This document shows positions 12,522 through 25,600 of a stretch of 64,000 bases of DNA, in pieces (the first letter of the stretch is position 1; every line of letters begins with the position of its first letter). The notes under the pieces were generated by a model. That model did no database searches. It was given only the letters and a program-made list of their open reading frames with translations, and was not told the origin of the DNA. Source of the DNA: Siphonodentalium dalli (lineage: Eukaryota; Mollusca; Scaphopoda; Gadilida; Siphonodentaliidae); contig CP136069.1 of NCBI GenBank assembly GCA_032622095.1, positions 30,074,342 to 30,138,341 on the forward strand, written 5' to 3'. Position numbers and translations under genes: made by a program.

Positions 12522-13895
12522 TAGTCGAGTTTTTTTCCAAAACTCGACTTATAGTTTGATGAGGGACGGTGGGCGGGCGGGGCGGTTGGGCGGGGCGGCG
12601 GACGGGGCGGGCGGGGCGACATGTTTTGCCTATAACTCGACCGTTTATTGACCCTTTTTTTTTGTTGGTGTGTGAGTACATATCCATGCACGTAAGCTGC
12701 AGACAAAAAATCGGGTTCGTCCGCACATTTATTACAGAGTTATGGCCCTTTGAATTTTCAGCTCGTTAGCGCGATAACTTCAACAAACGTTATCTGATTT
12801 GATTGAAATTTGGTATATAGGTGTCTCCCAAGAATATCTCGGATGAGTTCGAAAACCGGCCTGGTCCGATAAAATTTGATAGAGTTATGGCCCTTAATTA
12901 GTCATTTTTCACGAATTTTCAGCTCGTTAGCACGATAACTTCAACAAACATTATCTGATTTGATTGAAATTTGGTATATAGGTGTCTCCCAAGAATATCT
13001 CGGACGAGTTCGAAAACCGGCCTGGTCCGATAAAATTTGATAGAGTTATGGCCCTTAATTAGTCATTTTTCACGAATTTTCAGCTCGTTAGCACGATAAC
13101 TTCAACAAACATTATCCGATTTGATTGAAATTTGGTTGAAATTTGGTATATAGGTGTCTCCCAAGAATATCTCGGTCGAGTTCGAAAACCGGCCAGGTCT
13201 GATAAAATTTTATAGAGTTATGGCCCTTAATTAGTCATTTTTCACGAATTTTGAGCTCGTTAGCACGATAACTTCAACAAACATTATCCGATTTGATTGA
13301 AATTTGGTATATAGGTGTCTACCAAGAATATCTCGGACGAGTTTGAAAACCGGCCTGGTCCGATAAAATTGGATAGAGTTTTGGCCCTTAATTAGTCATT
13401 TTTCACGAATTTTCAGCTCGTTAGCGCGATAATTTACCAAACATCATCCTATTTGATTGAAATTTTGATATATAGGTGTCTCCCAAGAATACCTCGGACG
13501 AGTTAGAAAACCGGCCCGGTCCGATAAAATTTGATAGAGTTATGGTCCTTAAGTAGTCATTTTGTACGAATTTTGAGCTCGTTAGCGCGATAACTTCAAC
13601 AAACGTAATCCGATTCAACTAAAATTTGGTATATAAGTGTCTTCCAATAATATCCTGGACGAGTTCGAAAACCAGCCTGGCCCAATAAAATTTGATAGAG
13701 TTATGGCCCTTAATTAGTCATTTTTCGTGAATTTTTAGCTCGTTAGCGCGATAACTTCAACAAACGTCCTCCGATTTGTTTAATATTTGGAATAGACATA
13801 CTTGCCAAGAATATTTCGGACGAGTTCGAAAACCAGCCTGGCCCGATAAAATTTGATGGAGTTATGGCCCTTAATTAGTCATTTTTCGATTTTAC
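12522..13895. mobile_element. Helentron-like element with 161-bp tandem array
   Basis: It begins with the palindromic head TAGTCGAGTTTT...AAAACTCGACTTATAG, shared with 22659 and 28675, followed by a GGGCGGGCGG-rich tract. Seven or more tandem units follow. The block GCTCGTTAGCGCGATAAC recurs at 12761, 12922, 13083, 13254, 13415, 13576 and 13737, spaced 161 bp except one 171-bp unit that carries a small internal duplication. The 3' hairpin terminus seen in relatives is not visible here. Confidence 0.65.
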
Positions 13896-15713
13896 CTATT
13901 AATTAGTCTACCGATACTGATGCACACCAATTGGCGGTAGCCACCGGCGGTAAGCCACCGAAAACGAGACACAGCATCTCTGATGCCACCTCTTGTTTTA
14001 ATATTGGCACAATGATTTTTAACATGCAGAACTACATATCCGATTCATATAAAAATACGGAACGTAAATACAGTCGAAACGAAAAAATAATTAAGGTGAT
14101 CTTCCAAACTATCATAGAAAGTCTTGATTCACTTATTCCGCTGACTAATGTACCGCAATGGATAAAACTTCAAATAACTATCATAGACATGGCCAATATA
14201 CATGTACACCGCTTGTCAAACTTCTCCTGTTTTCGTATCTTCGATCACAATAGCATAGCAAGGGGAAAAACTCTTATCTTGATTATTCTTGCAGGGTTAC
14301 TTACTCACTGTGCAAAGGTCACCAAGGTCAGGTTGGTGGACGACTCATTCGATATCCAACTTCTTGCTTTTTTCAAAATATTTCAACACATTTAACCAAA
14401 AAACTTGGGGAGTTTCGACAGTCTGTGGTGACAATATACCTGATAGTTATCATTGCTTGCCTATTGTCTTTTGTTGAATACCCACACATAGACCATTGTA
14501 TTTAATTAGCTTCTATTCGACGCGGGTCATTTTTTTCAATTTTGCAATGCCTTAGAATTAAAACCCTCTTTTTTCGGGTCTAAACACAACAAAATATGCA
14601 TTAAGATTAATTTATGCCACTTATGATAAATTTTGGTGAGTTACACTGCCTTACATGACAATATATAATTATGTGTCAACTGTAGTGACAGAATCGTTCA
14701 CTTTATTGTGACGCAAAGCATGCAATTTGGCATGAATGGTCAGTGTGAATTGTGAAGACTGATTTTTTTCCGTCAGTGTGAATTGTGAAGACTAATTTTT
14801 TTCCCCCAACAAACAAATTATTTTCAAAGTGGCCACTGCTTTTTTCAATAATCCGCTGTTTTCAGCTTGTACTCAACTTATATGATGAACGTGACTTCCT
14901 TTCCTTGTTCGAAAATGGCTGTCGCCCAGAGTGGTTTATATAGGTAACCCTTGCCATTTCTCGGTTTCTTTATATATTTAGGTCAAACAAAGGGTGCTGT
15001 AAGACTACAGTAAGTTGCCCCCACCCAAGACACCCTACATATTCACCACAACCTTCACCCGATCCAAAATGGCCACCTGCCAGAGAGTCCAATTAGAGGG
15101 CCTATGTCATTTTCCACTCCTTCCACCTGATCCAAAATGGCTGCCCAGTGGAGCTAAAATAGCAGACCCATGCCATTTCTCGGCCACCTGACAATGATTA
15201 GGTCCCCTCTGGATGGAGGCAAATTTGGATCCAGGGTTTGTGTTGAAAAGTTGAGCTAACAATCGAAAGTAAAAGTATTGAGAAAATTTGGGTGGTAAAC
15301 AAAAGAAACAACTCCAAGATACAATACAAGGTAAAATTTTTGGTTTTTAATTTTTTGGGACCCACCACCCCGGGAACGCAAGTTTTTTCCATTCCGATCT
15401 CGGATACCCACCCTTCCAACACAAGGTTTTTCCAAGGGCAATTGGGGATCGACCCACGTACCCCCCAAAGTTTGATGAAAAAAGGTGAAAATAGCAGGAT
15501 AAGGCAGACAGGGTGACCGGGTGTGAAATGTTTTAAATAACCATCTGGATGAAATTCCAAATTGCCAATCAGGTAAGCTTATTAACTAAACTTGTGCGTA
15601 CGTTACTTTATAATGCAGAGCTTCTGACGTCATAATTGCAGCTAATAAGCTTGATATTGGAATATTTGCAACATTGCAAATCAATCTATCTGTAATAAAT
15701 TAGTTCTTTAATA
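13896..15713. other. no gene seen; one dispersed repeat
   Basis: About 14830..15210 is similar to 28045..28385 (CCGATCCAAAATGGCCACC and neighbours). The open frame at 13931..14395 has no recognisable motif. A (T/A)-rich background fills the rest. Confidence 0.45.
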
Positions 15714-16082
15714 CTCTTGAGTGCCTAATAAACATACATGTACGATTATTAAAATCGAGGTAAAATTCCAACCTTCTACGATCGTTATTTGGTCCTGTAC
15801 GTTTATTAAATTAACCAAAAGAAATAATTCACCAATCTTAAATTGTGTTATTCATAGATAAATGAACTCTGATTGTTGACAGTGATCAGCACACTGTAGA
15901 TTCACAGACCTGGCTATTCATCAAATCTATTTCTGTCACATGGCATCAGTAAACCAGTCAGATGGTGCGTTTTGTTGGGATGTATGGTACTAATATTTCC
16001 AGTCTGTACGTTTATTCCGCCCTGTACTATTATTCAGTTACGCGACATTTTCCAACCTGTACTTTTATTAGGCACTCAAGAG
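15714..16082. mobile_element. mariner-type MITE with TA target duplication
   Basis: The termini are CTCTTGAGTGCCTAATAAA and its inverse, flanked by TA at 15712..15713 and 16083..16084. A second copy in the opposite orientation, of similar length and high identity, lies at 26761..27144. TA duplication and inverted termini fit a Tc1/mariner-mobilised non-autonomous element. Confidence 0.85.
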
Positions 16083-16946
16083 TAGTGTCAAACCTGTCAA
16101 ATCCAATCAACTAACACTTTATTTACATAAATGCAAGTTGATTTTCCTTCACTTGGAAGACAGCCTCCATATTGAATCGTTTGAGAACAAGAAAAGTCAT
16201 GACGCACCCCATATAAGTAGGGGGTGCCAAGCTTAATCGTATAATCGATGAACCGTTGATAAAGCCGATAATTGATTACCATTTCCAATTAATATCTGTT
16301 ATTTCGGATGTCTGAAAATGCTGGGTATTATTGAATACCGTGTTTTGTATTTACACAGTTTAATCTACAACTGAGGGGTTAACAATCCTTGATCGCGTAT
16401 CAAAGAGATTCCGACTAATATGTTGCAAACATGTCAGCAGTTCATTTGATGATGCGACACGGTTACTCTTCGGGTCATTGTATATTCTACAAATTGGTGA
16501 CACTGCATCTGTGAACTTATGGCGACGTCATTGTATATTTCTACAAGAAAGGCGTCACTACGTCTTTGAAATGTGCCGACTGTCATGGTGTTCAATGAAC
16601 TGAATGCAATCACCCTAGATTGGACCGATGGGGAGTTGATTGACATTGTTCTTCCTACATTAGCTTTTGGTTTCCGGATGATAATTAATTTTAGATAGTC
16701 GGAACTGAATGGAATGAAATTTGGTATGTGAGTTTACTAGCCCAAAATATAAGGCACGTTAATTGGGGGACCGCCTGCCAAATTTCGCCAGAGATATGGC
16801 CCTATGTTGGAATTACCACAGGCTTATTTTGCCAGGCCCTAGAGATGCTCTTGTTCAGGGTTGTAACACAAATTTCAAACAGCTATCATTCATTATTTGA
16901 TCTGCTCACTCATGTTATTAATGTATCCCTTAGTTGAACAAATGCA
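16083..16946 (+). other. 5' flank of the BTB gene
   Basis: No other coding exon is seen. About 16665..16840 resembles a single degenerate unit of the dispersed array families (TTTGGTATGTGAGTTTAC ... GAGATATGGCCCTA). CCCTTAG at 16926..16932 could be a 3' splice site for a 5'UTR intron just before the start codon. An in-frame TGA at 16935..16937 closes the frame upstream of the ATG. Confidence 0.35.
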
Positions 16947-17224
16947 ATGGCAGAAGCAAATGTTACAATGTCATCAAAAAACGAAGATGATTGGCAGTCG
17001 GGCGAATCTTCAACAAACCTCTCCCATCTACGCATGTTTAAGGATGCTAAGTACTGTGACGTCACGTTCATAGTCGGAGAAGATTGCCAGCAGATATCCG
17101 CACACAAAGTGTTTCTGATTGCTCGCAGCTGTGTTTTTGAGAGGATGTTCCAAGGATCTCTGACAGAAGACGGTGATATTAATATACCTGATATCACAGC
17201 GGGAATATTCAACATATTTTTAGA
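16947..17224 (+). CDS. BTB/POZ-BACK protein (BTBD6-like), exon 1: BTB domain
   Basis: The exon starts at ATGGCA in a reasonable context (CAAATGG), 9 bp after an in-frame stop. It encodes about 92 residues: an acidic/serine-rich lead, then a BTB fold from about residue 33 with CDVTFIVGEDCQQISAHKVF, ARSCVFERMF and INIPDITAGIFNIFLE. The order DV-F-VG, AHK-L, S-VF--MF, I-IPD--F matches BTBD1/2/3/6-type BTB domains, which serve as CUL3 adaptors and dimerisation modules in other animals. The exon ends GA|GTGAGT, a strong donor in phase 2. Joining to the acceptor at 40703/40704 rebuilds E-YIYSDKLN, the expected BTB continuation, so the assignment across the 23.5-kb intron is firm. Whether the gene still makes a full product is doubtful because exon 2 is broken. 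Confidence 0.88.
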
Positions 17225-17246
17225 GTGAGTATCTATTGAAAATTAA

Positions 17247-19458
17247 CCCTTTAACCATTTTAGTGCCAGGGGCCGATCTCATCGGCCCTAATTTACAGTC
17301 TGTAAAATCGGCCCTAAAAAATTAAAAAAAAAAATCTTTTTTTTGTATTTTTGAATTTGTTTTTGTTTGGGTTAAATTTTTTTTGGGTATGCTTAAGCAT
17401 GCTATAGCGAATTTAAAAACAAAATGGATAAAATCTTAGGGGCATGTTATAACTCAAAACTATCACCAAGTATTCATAGTAATAATTTTGATGCCCATGA
17501 AAAAATGTAAGATTCTCTAGCACTAGGTTTGGTTACGTAGCGATTCTCCGAAGACCCATAACTCCGAAGTCCCAATTCTCCGAAATCCCATAACTCCGAA
17601 GACCCATAACTCTGACAGTCCATAACTCCAAAGGCCTATAACTCCGAACGCCCTTAACTCCGAAGGTCTATAACTCCGAAGGGCCGATTCTCTGAAGATC
17701 ATGTTGTATCGCTTATTAAATAGTGTACAGTCCAGTGGCGGAGTCAATGGGGCCCTAGGGAAGACCGCCCCCCAAAAAACATGTCAAATGTCATGTAAAC
17801 GTCCGGAAATCCCTCCTAGGCATTCAAATATTCACAGTGTTCCTGCCCAGGGGAGCCCCCGGACCAACGATTGGGGCGACCCCTCCCATGCATGCGCTCC
17901 CCAAATCAGGCCTTCGTGAACCCCCCTACTGGCCTCTAGAACCTAACGGTTCCACCCAGTGGACAACATATATGGTTCTTCACTGTTAGGTTCTAGAGGG
18001 GGTTCTTCAATCCATATATAGGGTTACGTCCCGTATAACGCTATACTGGGTCGAATATACTGTAACACATGTGTAACATGCGGCATGTGAAGAATCAATG
18101 GTTCTACGAGTGACTTTTGGAGGTAAAATGGTGGTCTAATACCGTTTGGAATTTCACAATTCTTAGAGTGTATTGATAAGTATGGAATGTGCGTATGGTT
18201 ATATTTTGTATGGAACATGTACATGTAGATAATATATCCCCCCCCTGGAATCCGGAATCCAGCTTCAAATTTACCATGGAATCCGGCATCCAGCTTCAAA
18301 TTGACACTGGAATCCAGCGTCCAGTTTCAAATTAACCCTGGAATCCGGCGTCCAGCTTCAAATTGACATCTGGAATCCAGCGTACGGGTCCAAAATGGGT
18401 GGAATCCAGCGTACGAAAAGGGGGGAAGGGGCCCTCATATATTGGAAACATTAACTATGTATTATAATAAGGTGATATCTACACCATCAGTAGTGTGTGA
18501 CAAGCCTTAATTTTCCACAGAATGCTTAAATTTATGTAAGAAATACAATTATTTGCCACAATGTACGTCTTAATACAATTAATATGATTAAACTGTGCAC
18601 ATCCGACTGCATTGGGGTGATTTGATGCAATCAAGTTAATTTTTTATATGAAAAAGGACAAGTTCTTCCCTGTTCACCCCTGTACATTTTACTCTGGCAT
18701 CTCATGGGCCAACGTAACGTTATAGTATCTGGTGTATAGTCAGTGGCGGGCCAGGATTCCCATTTAGGTGGGGGCAGAAGGAAACGTTTGAATATTTTGA
18801 TGCCCCATGAACGATTTCCGGGCGTTTACATGACATTGGACATGTTTTGGTAGGGGCCCATATTGTCTGAAATAGCAAGTAGAGGTTTAATGGGGGCAGT
18901 AGGAATTTTGGGACCCCTTGGCTTCGCCACTGGACTGTACACTATTTAGTAAACGATAATACCCCGATAAAACAAAATCTTCGGAGAATCGGACCTTCAG
19001 AGAATCGGACCTTCGGAGTTATGGGCCGTCAGAGAATCGGGCCTTTGGAGTTATAGGTCTTCGGAGTTATAGGTCTTCGGAGTTATAGGTCTTCGGATAA
19101 TCGGCCCTTCGGAGTTATGGGCTTTCGGAGAATCGGATCTTCGGAGTTATGGGCCGTCGGAGAATCGGGTCTTCGGAGTTGTGGGCCGTCGGAGAATCGG
19201 GTCTTCGGAGTTATGGGCCTTCGTAGTAATGGGTCTTCGGAGAATTGGTCTGACACCGAAAGGGTTCAAGAATATAAGAAAAAATTACTAAAATTGTAAA
19301 AAATAATAACAAATGATGAAAAATTGTTAGGCCAATGCATTCTCTTATATAAGAGAATGAATGCATTCTCTTATATAAGAGAATGCATTGGCACATGGAG
19401 AATGCATTGGCACATGGTATATGGGTTGATTAAAAAATCGGACTTGGCACTGAAAGGG
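17247..19458. mobile_element. TTAA-flanked MITE (TIR CCCTTT..AGTGCCAGG) split by a Foldback-like insertion
   Basis: TTAA at 17243..17246 and 19459..19462 flanks termini reading CCCTTTAACCATTTTAGTGC and GCACTGAAAGGG. The sequence either side of the insertion (17247-17530 and 19258-19458) matches, in inverse, parts of the uninterrupted element at 59116..59581. The right part carries a shortened copy of the hairpin cassette (about 19330..19415). Confidence 0.75.
17531..19257. mobile_element. Foldback-like element 1, copy A (arms of 16-bp tandem units)
   Basis: Both arms are runs of a 16-bp unit around TCCGAAG (ATAACTCCGAAGACCC and GATTCTCCGAAG variants), inverted with respect to each other: about 17540..17700 and 18975..19250. 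Termini are GGTTACGTAGCGATTCTCC and GGTGTCAGACC-type. The core (17735-18960) matches copy B at 45297..46728 in reverse and includes a tandem of about 30-bp GGAATCCGGCGTCCAG units (18240-18420). Inverted arms of short tandem repeats are the defining architecture of Drosophila FB elements. No target duplication is visible for this copy. Confidence 0.75.
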
Positions 19459-19569
19459 TTAATAAATTAATTCTCCCACTCAGCTATGAAAGTATACATG
19501 GAACGGTCTATTATTCATTTGGATGGTGTTCAGGCTATAGAAGCCAAAGACAGGCAGAAACACAGATAG

Positions 19570-19815
19570 TACAAAAGTAGAATGATTCGTATTCATTGGC
19601 GGGAAATGTTTATATATAAGGATTAACTGTCATGTGGACTGTTTTTATGGAGATGTAACGGTGAGGTAAGTGGACATAACTTGTGTAAAACCCGAAGGGT
19701 TTTACATACAAGTTATGTCCACTTACCTCACCGTTACATCTCCATAAAAATAGTCCACATGACAGTTAATCCTTATATTTATATACATTTAGCGAAAAAG
19801 CCACTTTTGTAAATA
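19570..19815. repeat. near-perfect palindrome, arms about 85-120 bp
   Basis: From about 19611 to 19783 the two halves are almost exact complements around AAAACCCGAAGGGTTTT. Weaker complementarity (ACAAAAGTAG / CCACTTTTGT) extends it outward. It would extrude as a long cruciform or give a long dsRNA stem if transcribed. Confidence 0.9.
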
Positions 19816-20317
19816 TATTTAAATCGAAAAGTGTATCGTGACAAGATCAGCCCAAAATACCCAATAGCACCCTTGGCAAAAGTTAATAGGAACAATTTCT
19901 CTTCATGTTGAAACCCGATGATGTATTAGTCAATCCTGCGCGAGTCAAAATGCGCCCAAAGCACTATGCGTTCGTCTTTCCAAACCTAATGACGTATCGA
20001 TGGTGTTATTAGCTTGGTGTTATTAGGCGTTGCGCATTCACCGAGAAATAACTGCAAATATATAGCCACGTGGGCGCCGACCAATCAGAATGCTGGATTT
20101 AGTGATGACAACACTTAGTGTGTAAATGTAATAAGTTCAATAAATGACCTATGGTCATTGTTGAACTGATTATCTGGACATTTCCTAAGGGAACTGCTCA
20201 TCTTAGATGTCGAAGGAACCCAAGGCACTCGCAGCGGGTAAATGTGCAAAAAATATATAGTCTGTAAAAACATCACCACCACATTTCTCAAAGTACTGAC
20301 GGTTACAGACCTATCGG

Positions 20318-21260
20318 TAGTGTTCGCGCTGTTGGCCAAATTGGTCAATGGCCAATTTTTTTTCAAAATTGGCAAATAAAAATTTCATTTGGTCCAACTT
20401 TTGGCCAAACTTTTTTTTAACTCCAAATGGAGACGGAATGCTAATTCAAAAGCGCTGAATAGATCGACAGTGCCGTCGAAATTAGGCAATGAAAGTATCT
20501 CGGGTTTCGTACTTCGGAAATATTGTACCATGAAAACCCAGATTTATTTTGTAGCGAGAGTGTTTGAAGAGAGTTGTTATCAGTGAGCGCAATGAATATT
20601 GGATATAAAAAACTAATCGTCAAAAAAATAATCTATACACTGTAAGATAAAATAGGTAACTGCATTATCCCATAATTGGATGAATATCTCAATGGCATGT
20701 CATTTACGTAATGTGTCATAAACTGCATGCCACCCATCTAATGACAACAACCTGACTTCGCATCATAAAAGGTTTGAATACAATAGATATTCAACAGCTA
20801 ACGTTAATAAGCAACATTTGTTTTTATCTCGTCGAAAATAGCGATGACGACTAACACAGCTTATTACTTGATTTGTTGGCGACCATGGTGTCAGCGAGTT
20901 ATTGCACTTGGTTAAGCAGATTAATGTGATTATAATTATATAGAATGTTAGTTTCATTGTTTGCATCAAAGGCCCAGCCATTTCTGACATCAATTTCCAC
21001 CGTACTTTTGTGACTTGCATGAATTCATCTGTCTTTAACGTGTGACATAACGCATACCTTTATGTTTGTATAATATTATGTTTTTAAAGTTTTTTGTGTG
21101 TTTTAATTGTTTTCATTCTGAGTAACAAATAAAGTTTCAACAAATATTTTAGTCAGCAAGTGTGAACCGCCCTGTAAATGACGATTTAATTTGGCCAAAT
21201 TTGGTCAAAGTTTTTTTTAATTTGGCTAATACAATTTTCATTTGCCAACAGATTTTTCGT
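20318..21260. repeat. stretch bounded by diverged direct repeats
   Basis: About 20330..20420 and 21186..21252 share TTGGCCAAATTTGGTCAA, TTTTTTTTAA and CAATTTTCATTTG blocks in the same orientation. No coding is recognised between them. A solo-LTR or satellite origin is possible but unsupported. Confidence 0.35.
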
Positions 21261-21439
21261 TCCAGTGCAAACACTGCTGCATGGTAGTCTCGAGTGGTAA
21301 TATTGTATGTGGCAGCTCAGATTTATATTAGTTATATACAAAACACACGTTTGTCTTAAGACAGAAAGTAGACAACAATGTGGATTTGAAGAATTAAAAA
21401 AATTTATTTCGCCAACTGATTGACCTATCATTTAACATA

Positions 21440-22298
21440 ATGAAAATAAAATTAATTCAAAAAATTTTTGGTATGGCAGTTGCTCCCAATGACTATTTAC
21501 TGCCTGTAGAAAATGGGTCACGTCTGAACTTTTTTACAAGAGTTATCCATCTTAGATGGTTTTTAGTTAAGTTTTTCACCGATAGCGCGATAACTCAAAT
21601 ATTAACCAATTTCAACAATATTTGTTATATGAGACTCTTGCAACAATATCTCAGACGAGTTCGAAAACCAGGTTTGTCCGAATTTTTTTTAGGGAGTTAT
21701 GGGTCTTAGTTTGTCTATTTTTAGCAATTTTATCACCGTTAGCGCGATAACTCGATGAAATATTAACCGATTTCAACAATATTTGGTGTATGAGTCTCCT
21801 GCAACAATATCTCGGACGAGTTCGAAAACATGGTTTGTCCGAATTTGTTTTCCGGAGTTATGGGTCTTAGTTTGTATATTTTAATCACAATTTTATCACC
21901 GTTAGTGCGATAACTCAATGAATTATTAACGGATTCAATTGATATTTGGTATATAGGTCTATTGCAATAATATACCACCGTCCAACTTTTTTTCCCGGAG
22001 TTGTGCACCTTATTGGCAGAAGTTTGGTTCGACTGCCAAAAAACTCGACAAAAGCATCTTAGATGCGTACCCCTTGTTAGCATTTTTTTCACCGTTCGCG
22101 CGATTACTCAATCAAATATTAACTTATTCAAGCCATATTTGATATATGAGTCTCTTGCAACAATATCTCGGACGAGTTCGAAAACCAGGTTGTCCGACTT
22201 TTTGGGCCTTGTGTGGGCCTTATTGCCAAGTTATTGGCAGAAGTTTTTTTCGACTGCCAATTAACTCGACATAGCATCTTAGATGCGTACCCCTTGTT
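21440..22298. mobile_element. Helentron-like element, 5'-truncated, with two successive 3' hairpin ends
   Basis: Tandem units contain CACCGTTAGCGCGATAACTC, TTTGGTATATGAG and CTCGGACGAGTTCGAAAAC. The terminal hairpin GCATCTTAGATGC followed by GTACCCCTTGTT occurs twice, ending near 22078 and 22297, with one more unit between them. Confidence 0.6.
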
Positions 22299-22658
22299 TC
22301 AAATCGTTGAAGGTCAAGGTCACAGAACAAGGTCGTTCTCTCATTTAAGTCACCATGCAAACACTACTCTTCGTGTCCGCTCCATAACTTTTGTGTACAT
22401 CACATGATTTCAACGAAACAAGGCGTGATGGTTAACCTAAGGGTTACATTGTGTCGCGATATGTGTGCTTTCTGGTTTGTAAATGGTCATGGTCACAGGG
22501 TGCTTTCAAACTTAGACTTCATCTGCACTAGTCATATTCTCCTGTACCCTTCTTGTCCGCTCCATAACATCGCGATGCTTTATTGGATTCTGTTGAAATT
22601 TGACATAGTGGTTCCTTGTGAGGAGATGATGTGTTGCGCAATATTTTCTTCCAATTTT

Positions 22659-25600
22659 TAGTCGAGTTTTTCAAAAACTTGACTTATGGTTCACTGGGGG
22701 TAAGCTGCTCCGTGGGAAGCGGTTCGCTTGTGATAAAAGCTCCAGTGCGCATGCGCGAAGCTCCAATGCACATCCGGTCAGAAGAAGTTATTTTATTTAC
22801 AACATTCAAAGAACACAGATTGAAGGTAAGGAATAGAAAATAATTTCCACTGCTGCTCCGCTCCCTTCTACGATAACAGTTCTAACAAAATCAGGGACGT
22901 TTTGTCACATCTTTGCTCACAATACCCTCCTTTTCCAGTTTAGCATTGCTGAAAAGTATTCTCTATGCATTTACTATGGGAAAATACCAAAAGTAACCGG
23001 GTGAATAGAGCGTATTTAAAAGCTTATTTGAGCGTGAACAATATTGAACAATAAAGCTAATACGTCATCTAGTAATCCCCAATCAGTGTCAATGTATTCT
23101 GCTCATTTAAAACAATGCCAGAAAGCTTTCAAATCATGACAAAAAGCCCCAGTGCCATTGCGATAACAGGTTACACATCGTGTGCGCTTGTGATGAAATA
23201 AAGCGCCAGTGTGTAGGTCTCATGGAATCGTAATTGACTTATTTTGGCAGGATAATCAACATTCTGACAACCGAAAACTAGAGAAGGTGGTGTGTGCTTT
23301 CATCAGAGTCATTTTCTTCAATTAGCTTGTGTTTTATGTTGTAATTTAATATATTATATAGCATAAATATCCGAATACGAATGTATTTATGACAATTAAG
23401 AATGTAATACAAATGATACGAATGTAATTACGATAATTAGATAATGTATATATAATTACTATAATATAATAATCATATTCATTTGCAGTGCATTCTTCTC
23501 AGAACCTTAACACCATATATATAGTGGTGATATGGCTTCGTGAGTACGAATGTAATTATGATTATTAGACATTTATTTTAGTTGGGAATACGTTGAACTG
23601 GTATCGCTATGTTGCTTCAGTGAAAGCAAACACTGTATTCATCACACCTTGATGCAGGATTGGGAGTGTCAGGGACGTGACTAGAGGGTCTTGGTTTGGG
23701 TGGGTGTCAAACTTCGAATTTCCAAATGTATCCCCCACTTTGGAGCACATTTTTTTCTCAACTTTAAGACTTTCCTTTTGCACACTCTTGAGCTTGAATA
23801 TTCTGACTGTTACCTGAAACAGGTTTGTAACTGGTTGGAACTCCAACGATATACCCCCATATATTTGAAAGTATCTTAAATATATGTTGTAAATATAAAT
23901 GTCTTTCCACTCCGGGTGGAGGGCAAATCACAGGGGTCCGGGAATATATGTTTTTAATTTATTATAGTATTTTGAGAAAATAATATGATAAATTAAAACA
24001 AAAAATTCCTGGACCCCTGTATATATTGCAAATTGATTTGCCCAATGTTACCCACCCGCAATGAAGACACTCTACCCACAATTATACCTGATTATCTTGC
24101 GTTTATTATTTCATTATTGTCATTTCAGATGTATGCGGGTATGGAAGGGTTGCTTATATCAATGGAGGATTCAATGATCTTAATGGACCTATCGTGTCAT
24201 CTTATAACCTCGGAGGAACCATATCCACCCCTAACGGAGAGCGACATGGCTGAAGAGAACCACACCACACCACACAATAATTGTCATGTTTTAGGCTCCA
24301 ATAATGCCAGTGTGATTGAAATAATAAATACGAACTTGTTTCGATCTTTTTCACCTCTGCAATTCCCTAAATCTCTTTTTAAATGCGCACTGGAGCCCTC
24401 CAGTCCCGGCGGTCTACGCACTGGCGCTTATCGCAATACGAACTGGAGCGTCCATGTGGTGGTGTTAAAATACATTTTTTTCAGTATTTAGTTGTTTGAG
24501 ACACCAACGCCAACAACAATCGCATGGCGGAGATGTTTGTTATAGCAATTGATACGGGAAATTATTCAGATTATTTCGTTTTCATACAGAAAATATCATG
24601 TTATTAAGAATTTTCTCGTTACACAATCGGGTATTGAAGTGATAAATCAGCTGCTTCTGCATGGTATGGAAATGTGTTCGAATAAATGCGATATGTAAAT
24701 CACAGTTGAAGCATGTTGGTCATTTGTGACCGACGTTCCATAGAATAATGTTGTTTATAGAGATAATACGTACCATTTTGAATACTTCAGTTTCCTTTTT
24801 CACAAAATAATCACAGACGCATTGTAAACTGCGCACTGGAGCTTTTATCACAAGCGAACCGCTTCCCACGGAGCAGCTTAATTACCCCCAGTGTGGTTTT
24901 GACGAGGGATGTCGGGCGGGCGGCGGCGGGTGGACCTAAAGAATGCCTTATAACCATGACATTTGTGAACGGATTCAAAAAAAATTTGGAATGTGAGTTG
25001 CTCCCCAAGACTATTTACTGCATGTAGAAAATAGGTCACGTCCAAACTTTTTAACAAGAGTTATCCATCTTAGATGGTTTTTAGTCAAGTTTTTCACCGT
25101 TAGCGCGATAACTCACGCAAATATTAACCAATTTCAACATTATTTGGTATATGAGACTCTTGCAACAATATCTCGGATGTGTTCGAAAACCAGATTTGTC
25201 CGAATTTCTTTTCCGGAGTTATGGGTCTTAGTTTATCTACTTTTAGCATTTTTTTCACCGTTAGCGCGATAACTCAATGAAATATTAATCAACTTCAACA
25301 ATATTTGGTATATGAGTCTCTTGCAACAATATCTCGGATGAGTTCGATAAACCAGGTTTGTCCGAATTTTTTTCCCAGAGTTATGGGTCTTAGTTTATCT
25401 ATTTTTAGCAATTTTATCACCGTTAGCGCGATAACTCGATGAAATATTAACCGATTTCAACAATATTTGGTATATGAGTCTCCTGCAACAATATCTCGGA
25501 CGAGTTCGAAAACCAGATTTGTCCGAATTTTTTTTGCTGAGTTATGGGTCTTAGTTTGTCTATTTTTAGCAATGTTATCACCGTTAGCACGATAACTCGA

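Noticed and set aside
13931-14395. 154-residue open frame after the 161-bp array
   Set aside because: No recognisable motif, start lies at the edge of repeat DNA, composition is that of AT-rich noise, and no splice-site context supports it.
22692-24893. Transposase gene inside the 2.2-kb TIR element
   Set aside because: No frame long enough and no DDE/DDD or zinc-finger motif could be recognised.
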